A DNA stretch of 64,000 bases from positions 126,865,593 to 126,929,592 of the forward strand of contig OX638130.1 of assembly GCA_951804985.1 (NCBI GenBank), read 5' to 3'. A program made the position numbers and the translations under genes. The notes under the pieces are model-generated. The model was not told the origin of the DNA. It searched no databases and was given only the letters and a program-made list of their open reading frames with translations. Source of the DNA: Dryomyza anilis. Taxonomy: Eukaryota > Arthropoda > Insecta > Diptera > Dryomyzidae. Positions 37,245 through 50,000 of this stretch are shown here, one piece after another. Within the stretch, counting starts at the first letter, position 1. Each line of letters begins with the position of its first letter.

Positions 37245-37337
37245 CCTTCGATAGCTCAGTTGGTAGAGCGGTGGACTGTAGACTGCAACTCAAGTGGAGA
37301 AATCCATAGGTCGCTGGTTCAAATCCGGCTCGAAGGA
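37245..37337 (+). tRNA. tRNA-Tyr(GTA), 20-nt intron
   Basis: Intact exons, 20-nt intron ACTGCAACTCAAGTGGAGAA, long T run about 11 nt downstream. Last member of the cluster. Confidence 0.97.
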
Positions 37338-37339
37338 TA

Positions 37340-39934
37340 TAACTTTAGTTTTTTTTTTTACTTTTGTTTGTTTTATTGCGCACTAATTAAAAGAAGCTGC
37401 TCGGCATTTTGTTGGCATGAAATTCTGTTTAATTAAAAGTTACGCATATTAGACACACATAGGTCGGCGTCTCACATAACCAACTCATATAGGCAGGCTG
37501 CAGCAGAAGCTCAAATATTCAAATAATAAACAAGCTGCTGGCGCACGAAATTAGGTCCGACATAATTAACTGCATGGTTGTCGACAAAAGGAGCAGCAAC
37601 AAGAAGAGTAACAACATTAAGTAAGACAACAACAGCAGCAAAACTAAAGGCAACCAGACCGACAAAGGTAGCAACAGAGCATCGCTTTGTGCTGCTGCCT
37701 CCGCAACAGCAAAAGCAACTCATTAGTATTGCAATATAATATAATATGCGGAGACAGCAACATTAAGAATATCAGCAACAACAAAAACATAAAGCGCAGC
37801 AACATTAATAACAACATTATCAGCAGCAGCAACAACAACAACAAAATTAAGAACGAGAAATATGCGCTGGCAACAATGTAATGAAAGTAGCGTCAGCAAC
37901 AACAAAGAGCAGCAACAACAATAACAACCACAGCAACAACAATAATAATAACATTAACAAGACATAGCAATTTTTCTTGTTGTTCTTGTGCAAGAAAATC
38001 AGCAGCTGCATGTGCCACACACAGCAACAATGGCAGCATGTGTGGCATGTGGAGCAGTCGATGGACAGCGGCAATTTGCAACTGACAACAGCTGTACAAA
38101 CGCTTGCGTGTGCTGCTGAGGTGTTGCAACATGCCATTGGCAACAAAACCAGCAACAACTGTATTAAGTGGAGGCAACTGTTGCACGCGAGTCGTAGCAG
38201 TTGCAAAGTCACAGTGGAGGCAGCAACAACAACAGCGAAGACAGCAACAAACTGCGAAGACAGCGGCGATAACAGCTACAGTGAAAGAAAAAATTCTAAA
38301 TAAAACATAAAACTAGTTTAAAATATTCCAATTAATAATGTTGATAATTTACAAACTGCAACATGAAATAAATCACCATTGAAAATGGTTCAATAATAAA
38401 ATAGCAAAAAACTATTTGTAAGAATATGTTTGTTATTTTAGCAAAAACATGTGTGTTTTTGCTAAAATGACAAACATATTCTTTAAATTAATTACAAAAA
38501 AAAAAAAATGTTGTAAATTGTTTTCTTACATTTAAATAGTATTAAAGAAACTTTCTGAAGCAATAAAATTTGACATATAAATATTTTAAAAAGATATGCA
38601 AAAATTTGTTATATTAGCAAATCGTTTGTTAACATTAGATTTATTAGTGGAAGTATTTGCTAAAATCTTGAAGCTCTTTTGAATTTTTTTTTGAAAGTCG
38701 TAATATAAGACTTTCAAAAATATTAAGGTTAATAGCGACAATTGTTACAATTTAATATATTAACGAATGCATTTGCTGTATTTACAAACACTTTACAATT
38801 AATGTAAACAACATATGCCGCTCAATTATAGTAATATATTTTGTTTTTTCTGATTTTTTTTTGCATTTTAATAGTATTAAAGAGATTTTTCTAAAGTTGT
38901 AATATTTGCCATACAACATGTTTAATATTAAATGCACTTTGTTAAGTTAGCAAACTGTTTATTACCATTAAATACTTGAATGAAAGTATTTGTAAAGATG
39001 AGAACAGTTTTTTGCAGGAATTATTTTGAAGAAAGAATACAAAACTATTAAGTTTAAATTCAAAAATTGTTAAATTAACAAATAATTTGTTGAAATTTAT
39101 TATATTAACAAAATGATTGCTGTATTTACAAAAAAATAAAATTATTGGTATTTTTGCAATATTTAAGTAGCAAGGTTTTTCAATGTAGCAGCAACGTATG
39201 CTGCACCATTATAGCAACATATTTTTCACGATGCTACTTATTTTTGTTGTTGTTTTTGCTGCCCTATTTGTGTTGCTGTTGCTGCTGTTGTGCCGCAAGG
39301 AAATGCAAAGATTATGATAATTGTGACAGGAAGAGGCATGACGTCAAGAGAGACCCAAAAGCAGCTGCAGCAGCTTCAGTCGGAAGAACACAAGAAGTAG
39401 CTGAACATCAAGGTAAAAGTTGAGTTTCTATAAAAAGAAAAGGATGCAACACAGGATATGCATAAATTGAACATAATTCATATTATAAGTGGTTGCGGCC
39501 GCCATCACAGGAAACAGCGGCAGCTATGAAAATGTTGTTGCTGAAAGCAGCAGCAATTGCAGCCACTGACAGCGGAGGAGTCCCTTAAGTGCTGCAATGC
39601 TAGCGCAACAGCTACTCTCTTGACTGCGAGGAAGTGCTAAAAATAAAGTAGCAACATGTTGCGGCAGGAAGCAACTACCATGGCAGCAACATCACGGAAG
39701 TGGCTGCCAAATAACGACACGTGTGTGTTTTTTTCAATAGTATTTTGTGCAAGTTTGTCTACATATGTAGACTATGCGATGTTATGCATGTAGACTATAC
39801 CAACGATCGATGTAGAAAAGTAGAGAGTGCGGTTATTATAGATAACAAATCGTTTTTTATTTCTGAAACTACAAAACAAACGAAATACTTTTTATACATT
39901 TTTAATAATCAATCTGTAATTATTTGTAATCCTT
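37340..39934. other. Island (37.5-38.3 and 39.15-39.7 kb) with AT-rich middle
   Basis: The islands carry dense CAGCAACAACAAC DNA with frames open on both strands. The middle contains the 30-bp hairpin and diffuse TTAGCAAA/TTGTTAA words. No gene seen. Confidence 0.5.
38420..38483. repeat. 30-bp hairpin with 4-nt loop
   Basis: AAGAATATGTTTGTTATTTT-AGCAAAAACA, loop TGTG, then the inverted copy with a single T:G wobble. As plus-strand RNA all 30 positions could pair. Confidence 0.7.
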
Positions 39935-40725
39935 TTTAAATATTTTTAAGCGTTTTTAAACATTTTTAAACATTTTACATTATTATTGAACATTTTTAAA
40001 CATTTTAAAATATAATTAAACATTTCTAACTTTGCGCGGTAGACAAAAAATGATGCATTTTATAATTTTAAACATTAATGAACATTTTAAACATTTTAAG
40101 TAATCAATCTGTTATTATTTTTAAATCTTTTTAAATATTTTTGAACGTTTTTAAACATTTTGAATTGTTATTAAACATTTTTAAATATTTTAAAATATTA
40201 TTAAACATTTTTAAACATTCTAAAACATTTTTAAACTTTTTGAAATATTTTTAAATAAATATGTTTATTATACATTTTGAAACATTTTTTAACATTTTTA
40301 AACATTTTTAAACATTTTTTAACATTTTTAAACATTTTTAAACATTTTTAAACATTTTTAAACTATTTTTAACCATTTTTAAACATTTTTAAACATTTTT
40401 AAACATTTTTAAACATTGTTAAACATTTTTAAACATTTTTAAACATTTTTAAACATTTTTAAACATTTTTAAACATTTTTAAACATTTTTAAACATTTTT
40501 AAACATTTTTAAACATTTTTAAACATTTTTAAACATTTTTAAACATTTTTAAACATTTTTAAACATTTTTAAACATTTTTAAACATTTTTAAACATTTTT
40601 AAACATTTTTTAACATTTTAAAACATTTTTTAACATTTTTACCCATTTTTAAACATTTTAAAGCATTTTTGAACATTGTTAAACATGTTTAAACATTTTT
40701 GAAGATTTGTAAACTATTTTATATA
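39935..40725. repeat. 10-bp satellite (AAACATTTTT), forward block
   Basis: Nearly perfect AAACATTTTT units at about 40280-40600, with decay at both edges. Variants include AACATTTTTT and AACATTGTT. Confidence 0.95.
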
Positions 40726-40730
40726 TTTAA

Positions 40731-40812
40731 AGATATTGTCTTGACGTGCTTAAGGTCCAGTCGGTGCAAATGGGGTGTATTGTACCAAATAAAACAACAA
40801 ACAATTGGTAAA
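40731..40812. mobile_element. Partial copy of the 53.2-kb TIR element
   Basis: AGATATTGTCTTGACGTGCT followed by GGTCCAGTCGGTGCAAAT and CCAAATAAAACAACAAACAA matches about 80 bp of the right end of the 53198-53549 element in reverse orientation. The rest of the element is absent; 10-bp satellite DNA surrounds it. Confidence 0.7.
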
Positions 40813-40934
40813 TTGTAAAAAAGGTATAAAAATATTTAAAAATGTTTAATAATAATTCAAAACGTCTAAAAATATTTAAAAATGTTAATAAATGATTATA
40901 AAAAAATTAAAAAGTTTAAAAAATTTAAATTTTA

Positions 40935-41055
40935 TTATTTTTAAATTTTAGTAAACATTTTTAAACATGTTAAAACATTTTTAAATAATTTTCCATATTT
41001 TTAATAATTTTGAAATACTTTTTAGACATTTTTAAACATTTTAAAATTTTTTACG
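40935..41055. repeat. 10-bp satellite, short diverged forward block
   Basis: A few AAACATTTTT-like units. The stretch 40813-40930 just left of it carries the reverse unit (AAAAATGTTT), so orientation flips within 200 bp. Confidence 0.7.
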
Positions 41056-42000
41056 TAGTCTACATTTTCTAACAATTCTCGCCCATTACTGAAAGTCACT
41101 AAAAGCAGCTGCAATGTGCATTTATTGCTGACATTTGCGCTGTGTAGGCAGCTGCGATGATTGCTGTCGAAGAAGGTGATTTATTGCATTAGTAGCTTGA
41201 GTTGTGGTCGGTCACCGGAAGCGTTTTATGAGGAAATATAAAAAGTTATTTTTAAATTTTCTTATTTAATTTCATTTTATTTCCTCTTCTATGGAAAAAA
41301 TCTATTTTGAGACTCATGCCTATGTTAGCAGGCCATGCAAACAAGCAACTGCTGCTGCACTAAAGTTGCAGCCAAGTCAATAGCAACAGCACAAGACGGC
41401 AGAGGCGACAGCACTGCTTAAAGTGCAAAGAACAGCAAAAGATCTGGGAGTAGCAAAACTTTTGGCAGCTGTTTTTGTTTTCAAATTTGCGATTCAATAT
41501 TTGCTGTAAGCAGCAGCCGACAGCAGCAGCAACATGCATTGTTGTCAGTATTCACTTCGCTTAGTTTTGCAGTTGCTGTTGTTGTTATTGCTGACGTTTG
41601 GCAATCGTATAGTCAACGTTCTTCAGTCATTCAATCTGACTGTATGACACTCAGTTCTTTATTCAGTTCTTCATTTAGTCCTTCATCTAGTTCATCATTT
41701 AGTTCCTCCTTTCGTTTTTTTGCTTGTTGGCTCTGGGTAAATAATAAAATTTGAATGAACTTCGCCACGCAGATCGTTTTTCATTTCCGAAACTACTGAG
41801 CCAACGAAATGATATTGCGCGGCACGCAAGTTATTTCAGCAGCAGCAACATCAACACACAGCAACATATGGCTGTTGTAGCGTCAGACAATGGCACTTTA
41901 CAAGAAATTTTAAGCAATGGCAAAAAAAAACAAAATTTTATATATTTCTTTGCTAGACTAATTTAATGAAATTTGTTTGGAGCATTTTTCATAATTCTGA
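41056..42000. other. CAG-rich single-copy island between satellite blocks
   Basis: CAGCAGCAACA words and a TTCATTTAGTCCTTCATCTAG tract; no product recognised. Single-copy intron DNA embedded in 10-bp satellite. Confidence 0.5.
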
Positions 42001-42099
42001 AGATTTTTAAACATTTATAAACAGTTTTAGATATTGTTAAACATTTTCCAACAATATTTTTAAACATTTTGAAAATTTTTAAGATTTTATTTAAAATTT

Positions 42100-42835
42100 A
42101 TTAAAAATGTTTCGTTATGTTTAAAAAATTATAAACTTAAAAATGTTTTAATATGTTTAAAATGTTTAAAATATTCAAAATTGTTTAAAAAAATTTTAAA
42201 AAGTTTAAGAAATTTAAGACATTTTTAAAAATATTTAAACATTTTTAGAAATATTTAAGAATGTTTTAAAATGTTAAAAAATGTTTATAAATGTGTAAAA
42301 ATATTTAAAAATGTTTAGAAATGTCTAAAAGTGTTTAAAAATATTTGAAAATGTTTAAAAGTGTTTAAAAATATTTAAAACGTTTAAAAATGTTTAAAAA
42401 TGTTTAAAAATGTTTGAAAATGTTTAAAATGTTTAAAAATGTTTAAAATTGTTTAGTATGTTAAGAAATGTTTAAAAGTGTTTAAAAATATTTAAAAATG
42501 TTTAAAATTATTAAGAAATGTTTAGAAATGTTTAAAAATGTTTAAAAACGTTTAAAAATGTTTAAAATGTTTAAAACTGTTTAAAAATGTTTAAAAGTGT
42601 TTAAAAATATTAAAAATGTTTAAAATGTTTAAAACTGTTTTAAAATGTTTAACACTGTTTTAAAATGTTTGAAAGTGTTTAAAAATGTTTAAATATGTTT
42701 AAAAATGTTTAGAAATGTTTAAAATGGTTCAAAATGTTTAAAACTGTTTGAAAATGTTTGAAAATTAAAAAAAAATACGTAAAAATGTTAAAAAATGTTT
42801 AAAAATGATTAAGAAAAGTTAAAACTTAAAAATGC
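42100..42835. repeat. 10-bp satellite, reverse block (AAAAATGTTT)
   Basis: About 70 units in reverse orientation to the 40-kb block. A short forward stretch (about 42000-42085) abuts it, so the flip is at about 42090. Confidence 0.93.
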
Positions 42836-43159
42836 ATTTTCTACATGAACATTTTACAAATATAAAGTTTTATTGCCAAAGGCATCAAACAAAATAATCA
42901 TTAAAATAATAATCATGAGTTTGAGTGGCAGCGTTTTTCCAGATACGTTATCGTTTTGTGCAAGTTTTTGTTAAAATGAGCCAACGACCGTACTTAACTT
43001 TTCATAATTAAAATTTAAAATTGTAATTACTTGATATTAAGCGGGTACCAGGAACACACACGCGGACAGACACAAAGACTCACACACAGCACAGGACGAA
43101 CACGTCGCTCATCATGCATTTAATGCACACCCATACAGACACACGCAGGACGAACTCAC

Positions 43160-43335
43160 CTTGCAGCGTTGTGCAGAGTATCCACAGACTGGACTTCGTG
43201 TATTTGGTGATGAAGGCGCCATCGTCCAGGACATTAAAGTTGGCGGTGCCGTTGTAATTGACGTTTGGCAGCTTCTCCTCTGTGTAGAGCCACTGCGGAC
43301 CAGCCAGAGCGGCAATGACGATGGCCACCGAAATG
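43160..43335 (-). CDS. stg1: Stargazin-like protein, second visible exon (TM1 and extracellular loop 1)
   Basis: Encodes residues 307-364 of the stargazin-like protein. It completes TM1 (ISVAIVIAALAG) and runs into extracellular loop 1. Seen: W321 in GPQWLY, a potential N-glycosylation site at N334 (NGT), and KSSLWILCTT with C360, matching the W...LW..C pattern of claudin/CACNG loops. The acceptor is strong: a T-rich tract followed by TTACAG, so the exon begins at 43335. The donor is AAG|GTGAGT with GT at 43159-43158. The exon is 176 nt and starts with the third base and ends with the first base of split codons, fitting both neighbours. The frame opens at GTG (43328), but that is only an internal Val, not a start. 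A shorter reading in another frame of this segment is a shadow. The exon is an island between two 10-bp satellite blocks. Confidence 0.9.
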
Positions 43336-43739
43336 CTGTAAATGAATGGAAAAAAAAAACAAACAGTTTTACAATAGGGTCAGTAGAAAAAGTGTGCAAT
43401 TTATAAAAATTAAATTAAAATTATAAAATTGTAATAGTTCAAAATAGGAGTAAGAAAATATTACAAATTTACTGATTTTAGTAAATTTTAGTATCTAAGA
43501 ACTAAAGCAATTGTAAAGAAGTTAAACAAATGTGTTAAAAATTATTCGATATATACAAAAAAGGTAAATGATAAAAATTAGTTACAAGTGTTGGCAAAAA
43601 TTTAAACATTTGTAAAAAATTTAAAAATGTCAATAAAAACTTTAAAAAATCTTTACAAATGAGTAAATAATATTAATATTGAAACAAATGTTGAAAACTG
43701 TTTGTAATTGTTGAAAAATGTTTATTTAGAAGGGTGGTA

Positions 43740-44490
43740 CAAAAGTTTAGAAAGGTTTAAAACTTTTTAGTAATGTTTAAATGTTTAAAATTGCTTAAAA
43801 ATGGCTAAAAAGTTTCACTTTTTTTTACTGTGTAAAATTGTTAAATATGCTTAAATATATTTAAAAAATGTTTAAAAATGTTTCAAAATAGTATAAGGGG
43901 GTTTAAAAAAAAATATTTTTTAAAAATGATTTTTAATTTTAATACATATTCGAAAATATAATTGTTTGATTGTGTTTACAAATGTTTAAATTATTTAGAA
44001 ACGTTAACAATATTTAAAAATTTTAAAAAAATATTTAAAAATGATTAAAGAATGTTTAAAAATGTTTAAAAATGTTTAGAAATGATTAAAGAGTGTTTAA
44101 GAATGTTTAAAACAAGTTTAAAAATGATTTAAGAATGTTTAAAAATGTTTAAAAAAATGTTAAAAAATTTTAAATAACGTTTAAAAATGTTTAAAATCAT
44201 TTAAAAATGTTTAAACATTAAAAAAAATGTTTAAAAATGATTAAAGAATATTTAAGAATATTTAAAATTTTTAAAAATGATTAAAGAATGTTTAAAAATG
44301 TTTAAAAATGTTTAAACATGTTTAAAAATGTTTAAAAATGTTATAAATGTTTAAAAATGTTTAAAAATGTTTAAAAATGTTTAGAAATATTTAAAAATGT
44401 TTTAAATATTCTTAAAAATATTCAAACAGCACTGGACATGTTTAAAAATATTTAAAATGATTAAAAATGTTTAAAAATCTTTAAAAATTA
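43740..44490. repeat. 10-bp satellite, reverse block
   Basis: AAAAATGTTT units, patchy before 43990, regular at about 44040-44440. Lies in the intron just upstream (in the gene's sense) of exon 43160-43335. Confidence 0.9.
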
Positions 44491-44599
44491 TTATTTAAAC
44501 ATTTTTTTTTACTTTTTACTTTTTATTTTTATTTTTTACTTTTTGTTATTTGTTTTTTTTACACTATAAATTACGTTTAAATATTTTTTTTTTCATTTT

Positions 44600-45560
44600 T
44601 TTTTAAGTTAAAAATAAAAACAAAAATATGATAGCAATGTATGATTATGAGAAAAGTGGAGTTAAAAAGGTAGTTAAAAAAGTATTTCAAAAAGTAGTTA
44701 AAAAAATTACTTAAAAAAAGTAGTAACAAAATTTTGAAAAGTTATTAAAAAATTATAAAAAGTGAGTACAAACGTATGATGAATTTGAGAAAAATTGAAT
44801 TAAAAAAGTAGTTTCATGTTGTTTCAAGTAAAACCATTATAAAAATTATTGAAAATTGTAAAAAAATAGTGCAAAAATATGATAGCAAATAATGAGAAAA
44901 AGGTGGAGTAAAAAAACTAGTTAAAAAAGTAAAAAAAAATAAAAAAGTAAAAAAAAAGTAGTAACAAAGTTTTAAAAAGTTATTAAAAATAGTAAACATA
45001 TTATAACTTAGTACAAAAATATGATGAATTTAATAAAAATTGATTAAAGAAAGTAGTAAAAAAAAGTGTTTTAATATTTTTAGTAAAAAAGTTTTAAAAA
45101 TTTATTGAAAATTGTAAAAAAATGACTACAAAAATATGTAAAATATAATGAGTATGGGAAAAGTGAGGTTTAAAAAGTAGTAAAAAAGTTCTTTGAAAAT
45201 GTCTTCAAAAATTTTAAAAAATGTGCACTAAAATATAATAGCGAAGTATGAATATGAGAAACATTTAATTAAAAAAGTAGGTAGTAAAAAAGGTAGTAAA
45301 CAAGTTGTAAAAAATGCAAAAACTATCAAATAAAATTGTTAAATAGTAGTTTTAAAAAGAGTGGTAAAAAAGTTGTTATAAAAATATGTTGAAAAAAAAG
45401 TTGTTTTAATAAAAGAAGTTTCTAAGAAAGGAAATGTAGTAAAAAAATGGTTACTAAGAAAATTAAAAAGAGTAGTTAAACGTGTAGTAAAATATTTAAA
45501 ATTGTAAAAAAGTAGCGAAGCAGTATTTTTTTTTAGTAAAAACGAAAAGGGGTTTATATA
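44600..45560. repeat. Degenerate A-rich tandem repeat
   Basis: Blocks of AAAAAAGTAGTTAAAAAAGT with the phrase TATGAT..ATGAGAAAA.TGGAG recurring at about 44627, 44776, 44878, 45019, 45136 and 45234, suggesting a dimeric unit of about 245-250 bp. Minus-strand Phe-rich ORFs are compositional. Confidence 0.65.
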
Positions 45561-48110
45561 AAAAAACGTAGTAAAAAAATAAGTAACAAAAAATTGAACT
45601 ACAAAAACCCTAAGTGCCATAAAAATCGAACAGTTTTCTGTAGCGGCGCAAATTCAATTTGCTACTAAAATGCAACACTGACGCAAAAAGTGATAAAAAA
45701 AACAGGTCAAAAACAAAAAAGCAATACCTAGCACTAAAGGTGAGTGTCGATTGTCCAAAGCTGACATGAATTTTAGACGCTTGCCCAAACTGTGGAGCAA
45801 CCATAAAAAGTGTCGAAATTTATTGTTGAAGCAAACGCAAAAGTTTTTGAACTGTTTCGCGGAGCAATTTTTACTTTTGTTCACTTTCAACGAAAGCCAA
45901 AAAACAGAAACCAAAAAATTTCAAAAACAAAAAACAAACAACAACCACGACTAAATAGTTGCCAGTGGCCTTATTTGTTAAACCAGGCTTAAACTTTGAA
46001 TTGGGCTAAAAAGTTTTGCTTTCGAAAAAATATGCGGTGTTTTGTTTCATCAACATCATCAGCATTATCAACAGCAACAGCACTGACATCATTCTTATCA
46101 TTAGCAGCAACAACATCACGAGCAGCAACAACATCATGCGTCGCTGACTGCCGCGCACTTTTATCGTTTCAACAACTTCTGCCACCAGCCTCCAAATAAA
46201 AATCCCGGAAAGTTTTGCTTCATTTAACTTTTTGGTCAGCAAAAACATTTCGAAATTAAAGCTAATTGCAAAAATTTACGTTTTCACTTAGCAATGAAAA
46301 TATTTTCATAACTTTGGTTGCTGCTCCACATCATCATCATCATCATCATTATTAGCAACATCAACAAATTCAGCACAACTATTTTATTTTTGTTTTTTGT
46401 TTGTTGGCCCAGTTGGCTGCATTTTTGCGCTTCCAACATTTGTTGTTTATGTTGCGCATGACATACGCTTCAATTGAGCGTGAATCGTGACTCGTGAGCT
46501 GCCAAAATGCTGTGTGGCAATTAAAAGCAATGCAAATATTAATGCTGTTAAACATTATCATTGATTGTGTGGCATATTTGCCCAGTGCATGCCAGGGCAG
46601 GGCTTTTAAAAATTGTTGAATGAATTAATGCACGTCATACGTCATGTGTGTGGCATCGAAATCGTGGCGATTTAAAAATTCATTAATTGTGTTGATTTTA
46701 TTTGTCAGCCAATAAGCGTATAATGCGCAGTTTTAAGGGACATTAATTGCACTTTAAGTACTGAAAAAATAAAAATATATATAATCAATTAAATGCATTT
46801 TAATGAATGTCACTCATACGTCAATATGTTTGAAAATTTTACACTGTCTTAAATTTATTTTAGTTTTTACTATACTAATATACTAATTATTTAAAAAAAC
46901 TGCAATTATTATTTTAAACAAATATTGAAAAAATCTAAATATTTAATAAACCTTTGGCATTTTTAGAAAACATTAAAATTCTTTCTTAGTTTATTTTTGT
47001 GTAGTTTCCAACAATAATAAATTCAAATATTTTTAACATATCTAGAAATTGTTATATATGCCAAGAAAGCCTAATGAATTCCCTTTGATTTAAATCTATA
47101 AACGTTAAATTATCTCTCAGCTACTCATAGTTATGCCGCTTAGTGTGAGCCTTCCTCAAAATGTTACTCATACGACGCATGGTGTCACAAATGCACTTTG
47201 CTGTAATTTAAAGGAGATTTCCACTTTGACGTAATCCTCAGCTGCTTCGATTACACAGTTACAGCCGATCGACAATCGAATCTTTTGCATCGCTTTGAGT
47301 TGCCAGGCAACAACACAACACAACGCAAGACAAACGAAACGCAATCAGTTTTGGTATGATTTCGAGTGCTGCATAAATAAATAGCTGCAGTAGACGTCAT
47401 CTGACGTTTGTCGTTGACAAAACTGAGTTGACGCGAGTTGTCAACGAGTCAAATGCAACCCAAAGTTGAGCACAATCTTAGTAAGAAACTTAAAACTAAT
47501 CCTTTGAGTCTGCACTGATTCGTTTACGATTCATTTTAGTTTTTTTCTATTTGTTTTTTTTGATATTACTTTATTTTTATTTTTGTTTTTTTTTTGTTGA
47601 TATTTTTCTTTTATTCAGTTAGCTGTGCGTCTTGCAAGCAAGTTGAGGAAAAATGCGAAACTTTGTGTTGGCAGCAAAACTACTTAAGGTGCTGCCAGTG
47701 CTAAGCAACAGCAGCAGCGCGCAGATGTAGTCAATAGAAAGGCTGCTCAAAGGATGTAAAAAGAGAAATGAATTTTTGTTTTAAAAAACAAATCAAAAAC
47801 TGTAATATACAAAATTTTAAAAATATAAATAAAAAAAACTAAAAATCAAATTTCAGTGATTACAAAAAAAAAAATATTAATACAAATAGTCTGAGAGAAA
47901 TTTTTATTTTTGAAAAATGTCGGTTGCGGTTCCACAGCAAGAGATATAAATGTTGACAATATATATCTCTCGTTAGTAGTTTTTGAGAGGCTGAGCAGCG
48001 ATGATGCACAATTCTCTTTTCAGATGACTTCCAATATTGCTGGAGTTCAAACTGAAATTTGTTAAAAAATGTTTGGTGGAAAAAATCCACAATGTTCACA
48101 AAATTAAAGA
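45560..48110. other. Single-copy intron island
   Basis: GC-richer stretches at 45.6-46.6 and 47.1-47.75 kb, a (CAT)n microsatellite at 46330-46349, and GACGTCATCTGACG near 47393. No coding evidence. Candidate intronic regulatory DNA. Confidence 0.45.
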
Positions 48111-50000
48111 AAAAATTTGATAAAAAATGTTCAACAAAAAAACAACAAGGTTCGACTATTTTCGAAAAAAAAAAATAATTTTATTAGGGGAAACTACAAT
48201 TTTCAAATAAAAATATATAAACAAATTTTTTAGGCGACAAAAACTACGCAATCTTCGAAACTAATATATACCAAAAAAAAAAAATATTCGACAAAAACAA
48301 CAATGTTCGAAAATTTTCGAAAAAGGAAAAAAATTTAACAAATTTTCGGAGGACAAAAACAACACAATTTTCGAAACAAACATATTCCAACAAAAAATGT
48401 AATCCGAAAAAATAAACAAATTTTTTTTAAGAAAATTGTTAAACAAAACAACGCAATGTTCGAATATAACATTCTGAAAAAAAATGTTCGAAAATTTTCC
48501 AAACCAAATTTTCAAACCCAACATATTTCAACAAAACAAAAAATTGAATCCAAATAAATTAACAATGTTCGAAATTTTTCAAAAAAGAAAAATTGTAAAA
48601 AACAAGTTTCGAAAATTTTCGTGAAGAAATTTGTTAAAAAAACACGAAATATTCTAATATTCTGAAAAAAATTTATTCGACAAAAACAACAATTTTCGCA
48701 AAATTTTCCAAAAAAGAAAAAATTTAAACAAAAATATAATAATAAAAAATTTTCAACAAAATAATTTATTCGACAAAAACAACAATTTTCGAAAATGTTC
48801 AAAAAACACATATTCTAACAAAAAATTGAATTCGATATTGGAAATTTTCAAAAAAGAAATCAAAAAAAATGTTGTATGACAAAAACAACAAATTCCAACA
48901 AATAATTTTATTGGGGTCAAAAACAACAATGTTCGAAAGTTTTCGAAAAAAGAAAAAATATTTAAACAAATTTGCGGGAGACAAAAACAACACAATGTTC
49001 GAAACCAACATTTTTCAACAAAAAATTTAAACCAAAAAAATTAACAATGTTCCAAAATTTGCGAAAAAGAAAAATTGTTACGAAATGTTCGAATATAACA
49101 TTCTGAAAAAAATGTATTCGACAAAAACAACAATTATCGAAAATTTCTGAAAATGAAAAATGATTAAAGAAATTTTCGGGAGAAAAAACAGCACAATGTT
49201 CGAAAACAACATATTCCAACAAATAATATTATTCGAAAAAAATAAAAAATTGTTAAAAACAAAAACTACGCAATGTTCGAAAACAACATATTCCAACAAA
49301 AAATTTAATCCAACCAATTTAACAATGTTCGAAAATTTTCGAAAATGAAAAATGATTAAACAAATTTTCGGGACAAAAAACAGCACAATGTTCGAAAACA
49401 ACGTATTCCAACAAATAACATTATTCGAAAATTTTTGAAAAAAATAAAAAATTGTTAAAAACAAAAACTACGCAATATTCGAAAACAACATATTCCAACA
49501 AAAAATTTAATCCAACCAATTTAACAATATTCGAAAATTTTCGAAAATGAAAAATGATTAAACAAATTTTCGGGACAAAAAACAGCACAATGTTCGAAAA
49601 CAACGTATTCCAACAAATAACATTATTCGAAAATTTTCGAAAAAAATAAAAAAAATTTAAAAACAAAAACTACGCAATGTCCGAAAACAATCTTTATTCC
49701 AAAAAAAAAATTTAAGCCAACCAATTTAACAATATTCGAAAATTTTCTAAAATGAAAAATGATTAAACAAATTTTCCGGAGAAAAAACAGCACAGTGTTC
49801 GAAAACAACATATTAGAACAAATAATATTATTCGAAAAAATAAAAAATTGTTAAAAACATAAACTACGCAATGTTCGAAAACAACAATTTCCAACCAAAA
49901 ATTTAATCCAACCAATTTAACAATGTTTGAATATTTACGAAAATGGAAAAATGTTGGGCGAGAAAAGCAACACACTGTTCGAATCAATATTTTCCAACAA
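48110..50000. repeat. About 200-bp tandem repeat rich in TTCGAAAA
   Basis: GCACAATGTTCG recurs at 49191, 49383, 49585 and 49790 (192, 202, 205 bp) and GCAATGTTCGAAAACAAC at about 200-bp steps. Left part (48.1-49.1 kb) is more diverged. Each unit has ATTCCAACAAA..ATT and TTCGAAAATTTTCGAAAA palindromes. Repeated minus-strand ORFs (NFFLFS.. type) come from the repeat. Confidence 0.88.

Larger units (their letters stand above)
27398..43159 (-). other. Intron of the stargazin-like gene (15,762 bp)
   Basis: Bounded by a GTGAGT donor at 43159 and an ATAG acceptor at 27398. It contains seven of the nine tRNA-Tyr genes, the tRNA pseudogene, a fold-back element, a mini-me-like element, a 19-bp satellite, the 14-bp satellite with a 462-bp higher-order repeat, and 10-bp satellite blocks. 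The transcript of the host gene therefore carries tRNA sequences in both orientations. Confidence 0.8.

Noticed and set aside
24414..37337. Regularly repeated 36-37 bp blocks with variable 18-21 bp between, CRISPR-like at a glance
   Set aside because: They are the two exons of tRNA-Tyr genes split by introns, in both orientations, in a eukaryotic genome.
39935..40725. Telomere-like short tandem repeat
   Set aside because: AAACATTTTT is not a telomeric motif, orientation flips within the region, and single-copy gene sequence lies on both sides.
43112..43399. 95-codon minus-strand ORF starting MHTFSTDP
   Set aside because: Shadow frame of the real exon 43160-43335; it has no transmembrane or family motif.
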